A DNA stretch of 64,000 nt from Umezawaea tangerina (GTDB lineage: Bacteria > Actinomycetota > Actinomycetes > Mycobacteriales > Pseudonocardiaceae): positions 346,032 through 410,031 of the forward strand of contig NZ_PVTF01000010.1 in NCBI RefSeq assembly GCF_003002815.1, in the 5' to 3' direction. This document shows, in pieces, positions 24,128 to 32,455 of the stretch. The notes under the pieces are model-generated. The model was not told where the DNA came from and made no database searches. It saw only the letters and a program-made list of their open reading frames with translations. Every line of letters begins with the position of its first letter. The first letter of the stretch is position 1. A program made the position numbers and the translations under genes.

Positions 24128-25630
24128 ATGTCACGTGTGCTGCTCGCGAGAGTGGCGGCGGTGGTGACGCTCGTGGTCGGCGCCGTGCTGGTGGGCCTCG
24201 CGCCCGCCTACGCCGCCGGGGTCACCGCCACCTTCACCAAGACGTCGAGCTGGGAGACCGGCTACACCGCCCAGTTCGCGGTCAAGAACGACACCAGCTC
24301 GACGGTGTCGAGCTGGAAGGTCGAGTTCGACCTGCCCACCGGCACCGCCGTCGGCGCGTACTGGGACGCCCTGCAGACCAACTCCGCCGGGCACTACTCG
24401 TTCACCAACCGCGACTACAACGGCACGATCGCGCCCGGCGCCACCGTGACGTTCGGCTTCAACGCGAGCGGGACGGCGAGCCCGGCCAACTGCAAGATCA
24501 ACGGCGCCGCGTGCACCGGCGGCACCACGCCGCCCACCACCACGACGACCACGACCACCACCACGACGACGACCACCACGACCACACCGCCGACCACGAC
24601 ACCGCCGCCCGCGACCGGGCTGCCCAAGCGGGTGCTCGTCGGCTACCTGCACGCCAGCTTCGCCAACGGGTCCGGGTACATCCGGATGAAGGACGTCTCC
24701 GACGACTGGGACGTCATCAACCTGTCCTTCGCCGAGCCGACCTCCGCCACCTCCGGCCAGCTGAGGTTCACCCTGTGCCCGGTCGCCGAGTGCCCGAACG
24801 TCGAGTCCGAGGCGGAGTTCATCGCGGGCATCCGCGCCAAGCAGGCCGCGGGCAAGAAGGTGCTCATCTCGGTGGGCGGCGCCAACGGCCAGGTGCAGCT
24901 GTCCACGACGGCCGCGCGCGACGCGTTCGTCAGCTCGGCGTCGGCGATCATCGACAAGTACGGCCTGGACGGCATCGACATCGACTTCGAGGGCCACTCG
25001 CTCTCGCTCAACGACGGCGACACCGACTTCCGCAGCCCCACCACACCGGTGATCGTGAACCTGATCTCCGCGCTGAAGACGCTGAAGTCCCGCTACGGCG
25101 CCAAGTTCGTGCTCACCATGGCGCCCGAGACGTTCTTCGTCCAGGTCGGCTACCAGTTCTACGGCGGCCAGGGCGGCGCGGACAGCCGCACCGGCGCGTA
25201 CCTGCCGGTCATCCACGCGCTGCGCGACTCGCTGACGCTGCTGCACGTGCAGGACTACAACTCCGGTCCCGTCACGGGGCTGGACAACCAGTACCACACC
25301 ATGGGCGGCGCGGACTTCCACGTCGCGATGACGGACATGGTGCTGGCCGGGTTCCCGGTTCGCGGGGACGCGTCGAAGTTCTTCACCGGCCTGCGCCAGG
25401 ACCAGGTCGCCTTCGGCCTGCCCGCGAGCATCAACGCGGGCAACGGGTTCACGTCGGTCGCCGACACGCACACCGCGCTGGACTGCCTGATGAAGGGCGC
25501 GAACTGCGGCTCCTACAAGCCGAAGGGCGTGTACCCGAACCTGCGCGGCCTGATGACGTGGTCGGTCAACTGGGACCGCTTCAACGGTTTCGAGTTCTCC
25601 AAGGCCAACCGGGCTTACCTGCCCCGGTGA
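24128..25630 (+). CDS. secreted GH18 chitinase with CBM2 domain
   Basis: A 500-residue exoenzyme. Residues 1-30 are a signal peptide ending AYA. A family 2 carbohydrate-binding module spans about 31-130 (ATFTKTSSWETGYTAQF ... APGATVTFGFNASG). A Thr/Pro linker (about 134-160, a run of ACC/ACG codons) leads to a GH18 barrel from about 165. The catalytic DxxDxDxE appears as LDGIDIDFEG with Glu as acid, and WSVNWD closes the barrel. It hydrolyses chitin outside the cell. The ATG at 24128 follows AGGAGG. The DasR-like operator upstream supports chitin-responsive expression. Confidence 0.95.
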   Translation: MSRVLLARVAAVVTLVVGAVLVGLAPAYAAGVTATFTKTSSWETGYTAQFAVKNDTSSTVSSWKVEFDLPTGTAVGAYWDALQTNSAGHYSFTNRDYNGTIAPGATVTFGFNASGTASPANCKINGAACTGGTTPPTTTTTTTTTTTTTTTTTPPTTTPPPATGLPKRVLVGYLHASFANGSGYIRMKDVSDDWDVINLSFAEPTSATSGQLRFTLCPVAECPNVESEAEFIAGIRAKQAAGKKVLISVGGANGQVQLSTTAARDAFVSSASAIIDKYGLDGIDIDFEGHSLSLNDGDTDFRSPTTPVIVNLISALKTLKSRYGAKFVLTMAPETFFVQVGYQFYGGQGGADSRTGAYLPVIHALRDSLTLLHVQDYNSGPVTGLDNQYHTMGGADFHVAMTDMVLAGFPVRGDASKFFTGLRQDQVAFGLPASINAGNGFTSVADTHTALDCLMKGANCGSYKPKGVYPNLRGLMTWSVNWDRFNGFEFSKANRAYLPR

Positions 25631-25638
25631 CCGCCGCT

Positions 25639-25699
25639 GCCGGGTGGTCCCCCACCCGGCACGGCACCGCCGGCCGGAGGACCCTGACCTCCGGCCGGC
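25639..25699. terminator. two consecutive hairpins between chitinase and amidase genes
   Basis: Stem 1 pairs 25639-25647 with 25652-25660 (9 bp, 4-base loop). Stem 2 pairs 25669-25680 with 25688-25699 (12 bp, 7-base loop). Both are perfect and lie between convergent genes, so they likely end transcription from both sides. Confidence 0.75.
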
Positions 25700-25700
25700 G

Positions 25701-27059
25701 CTACCAGGGGCCGCCCGCTCCACCAGGGGCCACGGTGCGCTCCACCAGTTCCGCGGCGTCCAGGCAGGTGTCCTCGCGGTACATGCGGCCGATCACCTGC
25801 ACGCCCATCGGGAACCCGTCGACCAGTCCGGTGGGCACCGCGACCGCGGGCACGCCGACCAGGCTGGTCACCGAGCACAGCGCGATCGCCCGCGAGTACC
25901 GGTCGAACTCCTCCTCGTCGCGGGACTCCTGGTCCGGTGCGAACGACGGCACGGTGCTGACCGGTCCCAGCAGCAGCGGCCGGTCGTCGAGGAGCTCCCC
26001 CCAGGCGCGCCGGATCCCTTGCCGCACACCGGTCAGCGCGAGGTACCCGGCCAGGTCGGCCGGTTCCCGCCTGCGCATCGACAGCTCCAGGTACCGGCTC
26101 GCCCCCGTCCCGAGCAGGTCGCGCACCACGGGCCAGGTCCGCGCGAACTCGGTCATGATCAGCCCCGAGTAGGCGTCCAGCGCCTCGGCCATCCTCGGCG
26201 GCAGCACCTCCTCGACGTCGTGACCGTTGTCCGACAACGTCCCCGCGGCCGCGTCCAGCGCCGCCCGCACGTCCGGGTGCGCGCTCGGGTCGGCCACCAG
26301 CCCGACCCGGCGGGGCACCGGCGGCCCGGTCACCGGCACCGGGACCGCGCGCGGGTCGCGCACGTCCGCGCCGCAGAGCACCTCGTGCACCACGCGCAGG
26401 TCGGCGACCGAGCGCGCCAGCGGCCCGTCGACCGGGATCACCTGGGAGGCGAGGGGAGGGTCGTCCGCGCCGAACCGGTGGTCGGCGGCGTAGCGGCCGG
26501 TGGACGGCTTGAGCCCGCACACCCCGGTGAACATGGCCGGGATGCGCAGCGAACCACCGGAGTCGTTGCCCAGCCCCAGCAGCGCCATGCCGGTCGCCAC
26601 CGCGACCGCGTCGCCGCCACTGGACCCGCCCGGCGTCTTCGCGCCGTCCCACGGGTTCGCGGTGTGGCCGTGCAGCTCGCTGGCCGTGTGCATGCCGCGC
26701 ACCGTCAGCGTCGGCAGGTTCGCGTGCCCGATCGGGATCGCGCCCGCCGCCCGCAGCCGCGCGACCGGCGGCGCGTCGACCGGGCGGACGAGGTCGCGGA
26801 ACCGCGCGACCCCGTGCGTGGTGGCCTTCCCGGCCACGTCGAGGTTGTCCTTCACCGAGAACGGGACACCCGCCAACGGGCCGTCGCGCACGTGTCGGGC
26901 CTGCTCGCGGGCGTCGTCGGCGAACACCTCGGCCAGCGCGTTGACCACCGGGTTCACCTCGGCGATCCGCGCCAGGTGCGCCTCCACCACCTCGACCGCG
27001 CTCACCTCGCCCGCGCGCACCCGGCGCCCGGTCTCGACCGCGCTCGCTTCCCACGGCAT
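25701..27059 (-). CDS. amidase signature family enzyme
   Basis: A 452-residue amidase. The Ser-cisSer-Lys triad is visible: Lys in PFSVKDNLDVAG (about 69), the Gly/Ser-rich loop KTPGGSSGGDAVAVA (about 140-155) and the nucleophile in GNDSGGSLRIPA. Family members hydrolyse carboxamides such as aryl amides, amino-acid amides or indole-3-acetamide; the substrate is unknown. It is divergent from the TetR-type gene, with two palindromic sites between them, so it is the probable regulated target. Length and motif spacing are normal. Confidence 0.9.
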   Translation of the reverse strand: MPWEASAVETGRRVRAGEVSAVEVVEAHLARIAEVNPVVNALAEVFADDAREQARHVRDGPLAGVPFSVKDNLDVAGKATTHGVARFRDLVRPVDAPPVARLRAAGAIPIGHANLPTLTVRGMHTASELHGHTANPWDGAKTPGGSSGGDAVAVATGMALLGLGNDSGGSLRIPAMFTGVCGLKPSTGRYAADHRFGADDPPLASQVIPVDGPLARSVADLRVVHEVLCGADVRDPRAVPVPVTGPPVPRRVGLVADPSAHPDVRAALDAAAGTLSDNGHDVEEVLPPRMAEALDAYSGLIMTEFARTWPVVRDLLGTGASRYLELSMRRREPADLAGYLALTGVRQGIRRAWGELLDDRPLLLGPVSTVPSFAPDQESRDEEEFDRYSRAIALCSVTSLVGVPAVAVPTGLVDGFPMGVQVIGRMYREDTCLDAAELVERTVAPGGAGGPW

Positions 27060-27079
27060 GCTTCCCCCCCACGGTTTCG

Positions 27080-27114
27080 GATACAGGTGTGTATCTGGAT
27101 ACGGTAACGTATCC
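27080..27114. promoter_or_regulatory. two adjacent palindromic operators for the TetR regulator
   Basis: GATAC-AGGTGT-GTATC (27080-27095) and GGATAC-GGTAAC-GTATCC (27097-27114) are perfect inverted repeats with the same GATAC half site and 6-bp centres, placed side by side between the divergent amidase and TetR genes. This is the arrangement expected for a pair of TetR dimers repressing both promoters. Confidence 0.75.
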
Positions 27115-27133
27115 GAATGTGGCGACCGAGCGG

Positions 27134-27724
27134 ATGACCCGTGACCAGAGCCGGGCGCTGACCCGTGCCCGGCTGATCGACGCGGCGGCGGAGCTGTTCG
27201 CCGAACGGGGTGTCAACGGCGCCTCGGTGGAGCAGATCGCCGAGCGCGCCGGGTACAGCCGGGGGGCGTTCTACGGCAACTTCGCGGACAAGGACGACCT
27301 CGTGCTCGCGCTGCTGGAGCGCCGGACCGAGGCCGAGCTCGACGAGGTCCGCGCCCTGTCCGGCGACCAGGAGGCGTTCCGGGCGTGGCACCGCGACCGC
27401 GCCGCCACCGTCCCGACCTGGCTCGCGCTGCGCACCGAGCTCTGGCTGCACGCCCTGCGCGACGACCGCCTCCGCGCCCGCCTGGCCGACCGCGAGCTCT
27501 TCGCCCGCCGCGCGATCGCCGGCGGCATCGACGACGCGCTGACCCGCGCGGGTGTCCGACCGCCCGCCGACCTCGGTTTCCTCGCGCTCATCGCGCACGC
27601 GCTGGAGGACGGGCTGCTGATCCAGCGCGCGATCGCCCCGGAGGGCGTCTCCGACGAGGTGGTCCTCGACGCCGTCGACCTGCTGTGCCGGTCGTGGGTC
27701 GCGCTGGCGCGGCAGGAGGGTTAG
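27134..27724 (+). CDS. TetR family transcriptional regulator
   Basis: A regulator of about 196 residues. The N-terminal helix-turn-helix reads RLIDAAAELFAERGVNGASVEQIAERAGYSRGAFYGNFADKDDLV, a textbook TetR DNA-binding domain; the rest is a helical ligand-binding domain. The in-frame GTG at 27089 would place the start inside the operator, so I prefer the ATG at 27134 (MTRDQSRAL). It is divergent from the amidase gene and probably represses that gene and itself through the two GATAC palindromes. The ligand may be an amide substrate, which is inference. Confidence 0.88.
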   Translation: MTRDQSRALTRARLIDAAAELFAERGVNGASVEQIAERAGYSRGAFYGNFADKDDLVLALLERRTEAELDEVRALSGDQEAFRAWHRDRAATVPTWLALRTELWLHALRDDRLRARLADRELFARRAIAGGIDDALTRAGVRPPADLGFLALIAHALEDGLLIQRAIAPEGVSDEVVLDAVDLLCRSWVALARQEG

Positions 27725-28071
27725 GCCGTGTTCCCTGGATCTCGTCCGATGGGGAACGCGCCCTGGCGGTGGAAGGCTCGCGCGGGTGCCGGTCGGTGCG
27801 GCGCCCGGCAGCCGCGCGAGGGTCTCGAATGGACTTCCGCTCCACCTGAAACCGCAGGTGGAAGCGCTCTTATGATTCATCCGGTCTATTGAGGACGTCA
27901 AGCGGCGCAAGGCATCCTGTGGTCGGAAGCTGTGGAGACCGATCGGTTGGTCTGCATTACGAAACGATAACGGTGGTGACCCGGACGGGCGGCGGCTGAT
28001 CGGTTGTACGTACTTCGGGATGTCCACCGCCTTGTGCGGATTCGCGCGTTCATCCCCCCGAGGTGCACACC
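27725..28071. other. intergenic region, no gene seen
   Basis: About 350 bp between the TetR gene and the DUF1996 gene, noticeably less GC-rich towards 27870-28010. It must hold the promoter of the downstream secreted-protein gene. No hairpin, repeat or small gene with a ribosome binding site stands out. Confidence 0.4.
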
Positions 28072-29434
28072 ATGACGCGTTCCACAGCGCGGCACCACTT
28101 CTCCCGGCGCACGAAGCTCACCGCGGCCATGGCCGGTCTGGCGCTCGCGGCAGGCGTGGCCGTCGTGGTCACGAACGCGGGCAGCGAAGACGCGGCCAGG
28201 GCCGACGGCGCCGACCCGTCGCTGTTCGTCGACATCACGAAGGTCAAGGCCAACGTGAAGGCGCCGAAGCCCCAGCAGGGCGCGACCACCGGCACGTTCA
28301 CGGTCGACTGCGGCCTCAACGAGAATGGCCACTTCAACCCCGACAACTTCATCGCCGCGCCCGGCGTGCAGAACGGTGCCCAGCACCTGCACGACTACGT
28401 CGGCAACCTGACGACGGACGCGAACTCGAACGACAAGAGCCTCGACGCGGGCGGCACCACCTGCAAGAACGGTGACAAGTCCGCCTACTTCTGGCCCGTC
28501 ATCCGGATCGACAAGGGCGAGGAGGAAGCGGGCGGAGGCGGCGGGATCGAGTGCCCGGACGTGGCCGCGCAGCTCAAGGACGTGCCCCAGCAGGCGAAGG
28601 CGGAGGTCGACAACAACCTGGCGCTGCTGGGCACCCAGGAGGCCGAGGCCGAGAAGCGGCTGGCCGACACCGCGGCGGCGCAGAAGAACGACGCCGGGTT
28701 TCGTGGACAACGCGATCCTGGGGCCGCTGAAGGAGAAGCGGGCCGCGACCATCGAGCGGATCGCCATCGCGATCGGCCGGGTGGCCGCGAAACCGCAGGG
28801 CCTGGACAAGCTCGCGGCGTGCAAGCTCGCCGCGAGCGGCGGGGGTGCCGAGGCCGGGAACGGCACCGGGACCGGCAAGGACGAGGAGCTGGAGGGCAAC
28901 GACGGCGAGGTCCAGGAGCCCAAGGCCGCCGACATCACCTTCCGCGGCAGCCCCGTGGGCAAGGTCGTGGCGATGCCGAAGTTCCTGAAGATCCTCTACG
29001 GCGACGCCAAGCGCTCGATCAACGGCGACAAGAACACCAAGGCGTCCTGGACCTGCGCGGGCTTCGAGGACAAGGTGCTGCTCACCAAGTACCCGATCTG
29101 CCCCAACGGTGCGGCGGTGAAGCGGATCCACGACTTCCCCGGCTGCTGGGACGGCAAGAACACCGACAGCGCCAACCACCGCGACCACGTGGCGTTCGCC
29201 GACGCCGACGGCCGGTGCGGCAACGGCTTCAAGGCCATCCCGCAACTGCGCATCACGCTGACCTACGACATCCCGGCCGACGTGCAGCGCAACGCCCAGT
29301 ACAAGGTCGACTCGTTCCCCGCGGAGAAGCACGACCCGCTCACCGACCACGACGACTTCGCCAACGTGATGTCCGACCAGATCATGAACAGGCTCGTGAA
29401 CTGCGTCAACTCCGGCAAGACCTGCAAGGAGTGA
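28072..29434 (+). pseudogene. secreted DUF1996 protein, interrupted by a single-base frameshift
   Basis: The ATG at 28072 (GAGGTG upstream) opens a secreted protein with a signal segment (AGLALAAGVAVVVT) and the DUF1996 N-terminal core (FTVDCGLNENGHFNPDNF, QHLHDYVGN, YFWPVIR). The frame is lost near 28700 at GGGTTTCGTG. Dropping one T there restores GFVDNAILGPLKEKRA and continues into the second DUF1996 half (HDFPGCWDGKNTDSANHRDHVAF, LTYDIPADVQ) to the stop at 29434. Without correction the first part runs into unrelated sequence. DUF1996 proteins are extracellular and of unknown function. The rest of the gene looks healthy, so either a sequencing error or a recent mutation is possible. Confidence 0.78.
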
Positions 29435-29438
29435 CCAC

Positions 29439-29478
29439 GGCGCCACCGCCGCCGTTCCCTCGCCGCGGCGGTGGCGCC
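29439..29478. terminator. hairpin between DUF1996 and alpha-galactosidase genes
   Basis: A perfect 14-bp stem (29439-29452 with 29465-29478) around a 12-base loop lies between two convergent genes, immediately after the DUF1996 stop codon. It is a likely bidirectional terminator. Confidence 0.75.
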
Positions 29479-29486
29479 CTTCCCGT

Positions 29487-30683
29487 TCAGAGCTCGCCGG
29501 GGCGGGTCGTCGAGGTGGACACCCGCACCATCGCGGCCCCGTGCGCGGGGACCTCGGCGGTGACCGCGCCCGCGGAGGGTTCGGCGGTGTGCGCCCAGAG
29601 GTCCCGCACCGAGTAGGCGGGTGCGGCGGGCAGGCCGAGGGCGCCCGCCGTGGTGGAGACGGTGGCGGCGGTGTCCGCTCTGTTGAGCAGGACCACCGCC
29701 GTCGACCCGTCCGACATCGGCTTGGCCCAGACCTCCTGGTCGCCGTGGTCGGCGATCCTGGTGCCCTGCCTGCCGCCCCAGTCCTGGTCGACCGCGACGA
29801 CCTCGGTGTTGGTCAGGGTCGTCCGCGTCCCCTCGGTCATCGAGCGCAGGTCGTTGCCCGCCAGCAGGGGAGCGTTGAGCAGCGCCCACAGGCTGAAGTG
29901 GGCCCGCGCCTCGGTGTCGGTCAGCCCGTTGCCGACCTCCAGCATGTCCGGGTCGTTCCACGCCCCCGGCCGCGACCGCGCCGCCCACGCGGGCTGCGCG
30001 TCCAGGATCGCCATCACGGTCGTCCAGTCGTCGGTGATGTCCCCGGTGGTGCGCCAGGAGTTCCCGGTCGACGGGCCCCACACCCGCACCGAGTCGACGC
30101 CCCAGTTGCACACCGCGAACACGATCGGCCGCCCGGTCGCCACCAGCGCGTCCCGCATCGCCGCGAACCGCTCCTCGCCCGGCGTGCCCCCGGTGTTCCC
30201 GCAGTTGTCGTACTTGAGGTAGTCGATGCCCCACGACGCCCACAGGGTCGCGTCCCGCACCTCGTGGCCCAGGCTCGCCGGGTAGCCCGCGCACGTCGTG
30301 AGCCCGGCCGAGGAGTAGATGCCGATCTTGAGGCCCTTGCCGTGCACGTAGTCGGCCAGCGCCTTCATCCCGGCCGGGAACCGCACCGGGTCCGCCACGA
30401 GGTCGCCGTCGTCGTCGCGGGTGCGCAGCGACCAGCAGTCGTCGATCGTCACGTACTCGTACCCGGCGGCCGCCATCCCGCTCGACACCATCGCGTCCGC
30501 CGTCTCCCGGATCAGCGCGTCGTCGACCGCGCACCCGAACGCGTTCCAGTCGTTCCACCCCAGCACGGGGGTCAGCGCGAGACCGTTGTCCAACGGGGTG
30601 TCGGGGCGCGCCGACGGCGGGGCGAACAGGAGGGCGGCGATGATCACCGCCAGGGCGGCGGTACTGCCGAGAGCCGAGCGCAC
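29487..30683 (-). CDS. secreted GH27 alpha-galactosidase
   Basis: A 398-residue glycosidase. Residues 1-28 are a signal peptide (ALGSTAALAVIIAALLF). The GH27 barrel starts LALTPVLGWNDWNAFGC; the nucleophile is the Asp of IDYLKYDNC and the acid/base the Asp of GAWNDPDML. IDDCWS is the substrate-side loop. A C-terminal beta domain (WAKPMSDGSTAVVLLNR) completes the usual architecture; no extra binding module is present. It removes terminal alpha-galactosyl residues from plant oligosaccharides or galactomannan. The GTG at 30683 with GGAAGGA six bases upstream is the best start; longer frames upstream lack a signal-peptide-like beginning. Confidence 0.92.
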   Translation of the reverse strand: MRSALGSTAALAVIIAALLFAPPSARPDTPLDNGLALTPVLGWNDWNAFGCAVDDALIRETADAMVSSGMAAAGYEYVTIDDCWSLRTRDDDGDLVADPVRFPAGMKALADYVHGKGLKIGIYSSAGLTTCAGYPASLGHEVRDATLWASWGIDYLKYDNCGNTGGTPGEERFAAMRDALVATGRPIVFAVCNWGVDSVRVWGPSTGNSWRTTGDITDDWTTVMAILDAQPAWAARSRPGAWNDPDMLEVGNGLTDTEARAHFSLWALLNAPLLAGNDLRSMTEGTRTTLTNTEVVAVDQDWGGRQGTRIADHGDQEVWAKPMSDGSTAVVLLNRADTAATVSTTAGALGLPAAPAYSVRDLWAHTAEPSAGAVTAEVPAHGAAMVRVSTSTTRPGEL

Positions 30684-30882
30684 GTCCGTCCTTCCGTTAG
30701 CGGGTGGTTCACGGGGACTGCCTGGTCGTGGAGGGTAGGAGCGGTTGCTGTGCCCTTGCTGTGCGCGGCTTCCCGCGCAGGTCGGGACGGTGCCGGTTTC
30801 GCGCCGCAGAACAAGTGCCGGATTGGTTCCGCTGGGCGAAATCGGCCGCGGTGGGCGTGCGGCGCTGACGCAGACTTCCCCC

Positions 30883-31755
30883 ATGACGGACGTGCGGAAC
30901 CCTCCCGGCGGGATGCGAGGAGCAGTGGGCGACCGCCGCGGCGCGATCCCCGCCGCGGCCGGTGTCCCGCACACCTACCGGATCCTCGGTGAGCTGCAGG
31001 TCCGCTTCCGCGGCAGGCGCGTCGAGGTCCCCGGCGGCAACACGCTGAACCTGCTCGCCGTCCTGCTGCTCAACGCCAACGCGCTGGTCCCCGCCGACGT
31101 GCTGGTGGAGCGGATGTGGGGAGACCGGCCGCCGAGGACGGCGCGCGCGGTGCTGCAGAACTGCGTGTCCCGCCTCCGGTCGCTGGTCGACCCGGCCAAG
31201 GGTGGTGTGCCGCTGCCGATCGTCACCGGGGCCAAGGGCTACTCGCTCCGCGTTCCGCACGGCGCGCTCGACCTGCACCGGTTCGACGGCGCCGTGGCCG
31301 ACGCGGACGAGGCGGTGGCGGCCGGTCGCGACCGCGAGGCCGCCGACCTGCTCCACCGGGCGTTGTCCCTGTGGCAGAACGAGGTCCTGCCCGACGTGAC
31401 GGCTCCCGGAGCGCACCGGGTGGAGATCCGCCTGCTCTACGACCACCGCACGGCGGTCCTGGACCGCTGGGCCGATCTCGAGCTCGCCGCGGGACAGGCC
31501 CACCGGGTCATCCCCGAGCTGCGCACCGCCCTCGCGGCGCGGCCCGCCGCCGAACGCCTGCGCTACCAGCTCGTCCGGGCGCTGACCGACAACCAGCAGA
31601 TCGGCGAGGCGAGCAGGGTGCTCCGCGAGACGGAGGACATGCTGCGCGACCGCTACGGGCTGGACGCGCGGCCCGTGCTGGAGAGGTGGTGGCGGCAGCT
31701 CGTCACGTCCGCGGCGGGCGACGGCGTCCGCTGGCCACCGGTGGCCGGGTTCTGA
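30883..31755 (+). CDS. SARP family transcriptional activator
   Basis: A 290-residue Streptomyces antibiotic regulatory protein. After a 30-residue leader comes an OmpR-like winged helix (YRILGELQVRFRGRRVEVPGG ... ERMWGDRPPRTARAVLQNCVSRLR), then the bacterial transcriptional activation domain (LDLHRFDGAVADADEAVAAGRDREAADLLHRALSLW ... EASRVLRETEDMLRDRYGLD). It lacks the NTPase and TPR parts of AfsR, so it is a small cluster-situated activator. It stands at the left border of the biosynthetic region and reads towards the transketolase/inositol genes, whose promoter it may activate. The ATG at 30883 is a compromise; no strong ribosome binding site is seen. Confidence 0.9.
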   Translation: MTDVRNPPGGMRGAVGDRRGAIPAAAGVPHTYRILGELQVRFRGRRVEVPGGNTLNLLAVLLLNANALVPADVLVERMWGDRPPRTARAVLQNCVSRLRSLVDPAKGGVPLPIVTGAKGYSLRVPHGALDLHRFDGAVADADEAVAAGRDREAADLLHRALSLWQNEVLPDVTAPGAHRVEIRLLYDHRTAVLDRWADLELAAGQAHRVIPELRTALAARPAAERLRYQLVRALTDNQQIGEASRVLRETEDMLRDRYGLDARPVLERWWRQLVTSAAGDGVRWPPVAGF

Positions 31756-31888
31756 CCCGGCGTCGCACCCGCGGGAACCTGCCCGGTGCGGCGGCGGTGC
31801 GGTCTTTCGTTGGCAGGAGTCGAAGTCACAGCCGGACCGGCGTCCACCGTGGACGTGCGCACTCGACCATCTGTTGTGGAGGAACGAG

Positions 31889-32455
31889 ATGAAGCAGCAC
31901 CCCGCATGCGCTTCCAGAGCAGAGGGCGCCCTGGCGACCGCCGTGCTCGACCACCCGCGGACGCCCTGGTGGCATCCGCGGACCTGGGACTACCCGGAGA
32001 TCCACCTGCCGGGCAGGCGGGACCGCTCCACCCCGCCCGTCGCCGTCCCCGTGGACGACGTCGCGATCATCGCCGCGGGCGACCTGGTCGCGGTCGCGCA
32101 CGGCTGGGTCGACGGGCTCGCCGCCCTCGGGATGGCGGCGCGGCTGGTGGGCGTGCCGCACGCCCGGCGCCTGGACACCGCGGCGGTGGCCGCGCTGGTC
32201 GCCGACCGGCTGCCGATCATCGTCGTGGAGGACCACCCGGTGATCGGGGGGCTGGGCCGCGCCGTGGCCGAGGCGATCGCGGGCACCGGCCGCCAGGTCC
32301 CGCTCCTGCGCGTGGGCGTCCCCGCCCGCCGCCCCTACCCCGTCGGCACACCCGGCCTTCCCGACAGCCGCACCGGCATCCCCGGTCGTCCGGGACTGCT
32401 GGCCTGGATCCGCAGCAACACCGCGTCTCACCGTGAGGAGTTTGTCACGCCATGA
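31889..32455 (+). CDS. stand-alone transketolase C-terminal domain protein
   Basis: About 188 residues; the ATG at 31889 follows GGAGGA. Residues about 50-150 match the transketolase/DXS C-terminal domain: DVAIIAAGDLVAVAHGWVDGLAALG, ARLVGVPHARRLD and IIVVEDHPVIGGLGRAVAEAI. The thiamine-binding and pyrimidine domains of transketolase are absent from this gene and its neighbours, so it cannot work as a transketolase alone. The C-domain has no catalytic residue and may act as a binding or scaffold unit. Its stop codon overlaps the start of the inositol-phosphate synthase gene (ATGA). The first 45 residues (PRTPWWHPRTWDYPEIHLPG) are unrelated to transketolase. Confidence 0.75.
   Translation: MKQHPACASRAEGALATAVLDHPRTPWWHPRTWDYPEIHLPGRRDRSTPPVAVPVDDVAIIAAGDLVAVAHGWVDGLAALGMAARLVGVPHARRLDTAAVAALVADRLPIIVVEDHPVIGGLGRAVAEAIAGTGRQVPLLRVGVPARRPYPVGTPGLPDSRTGIPGRPGLLAWIRSNTASHREEFVTP

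Noticed and set aside
24536..24610. ACC/ACG microsatellite-like run
   Set aside because: It encodes the Thr/Pro linker between the carbohydrate-binding and catalytic domains of the chitinase, a normal feature.
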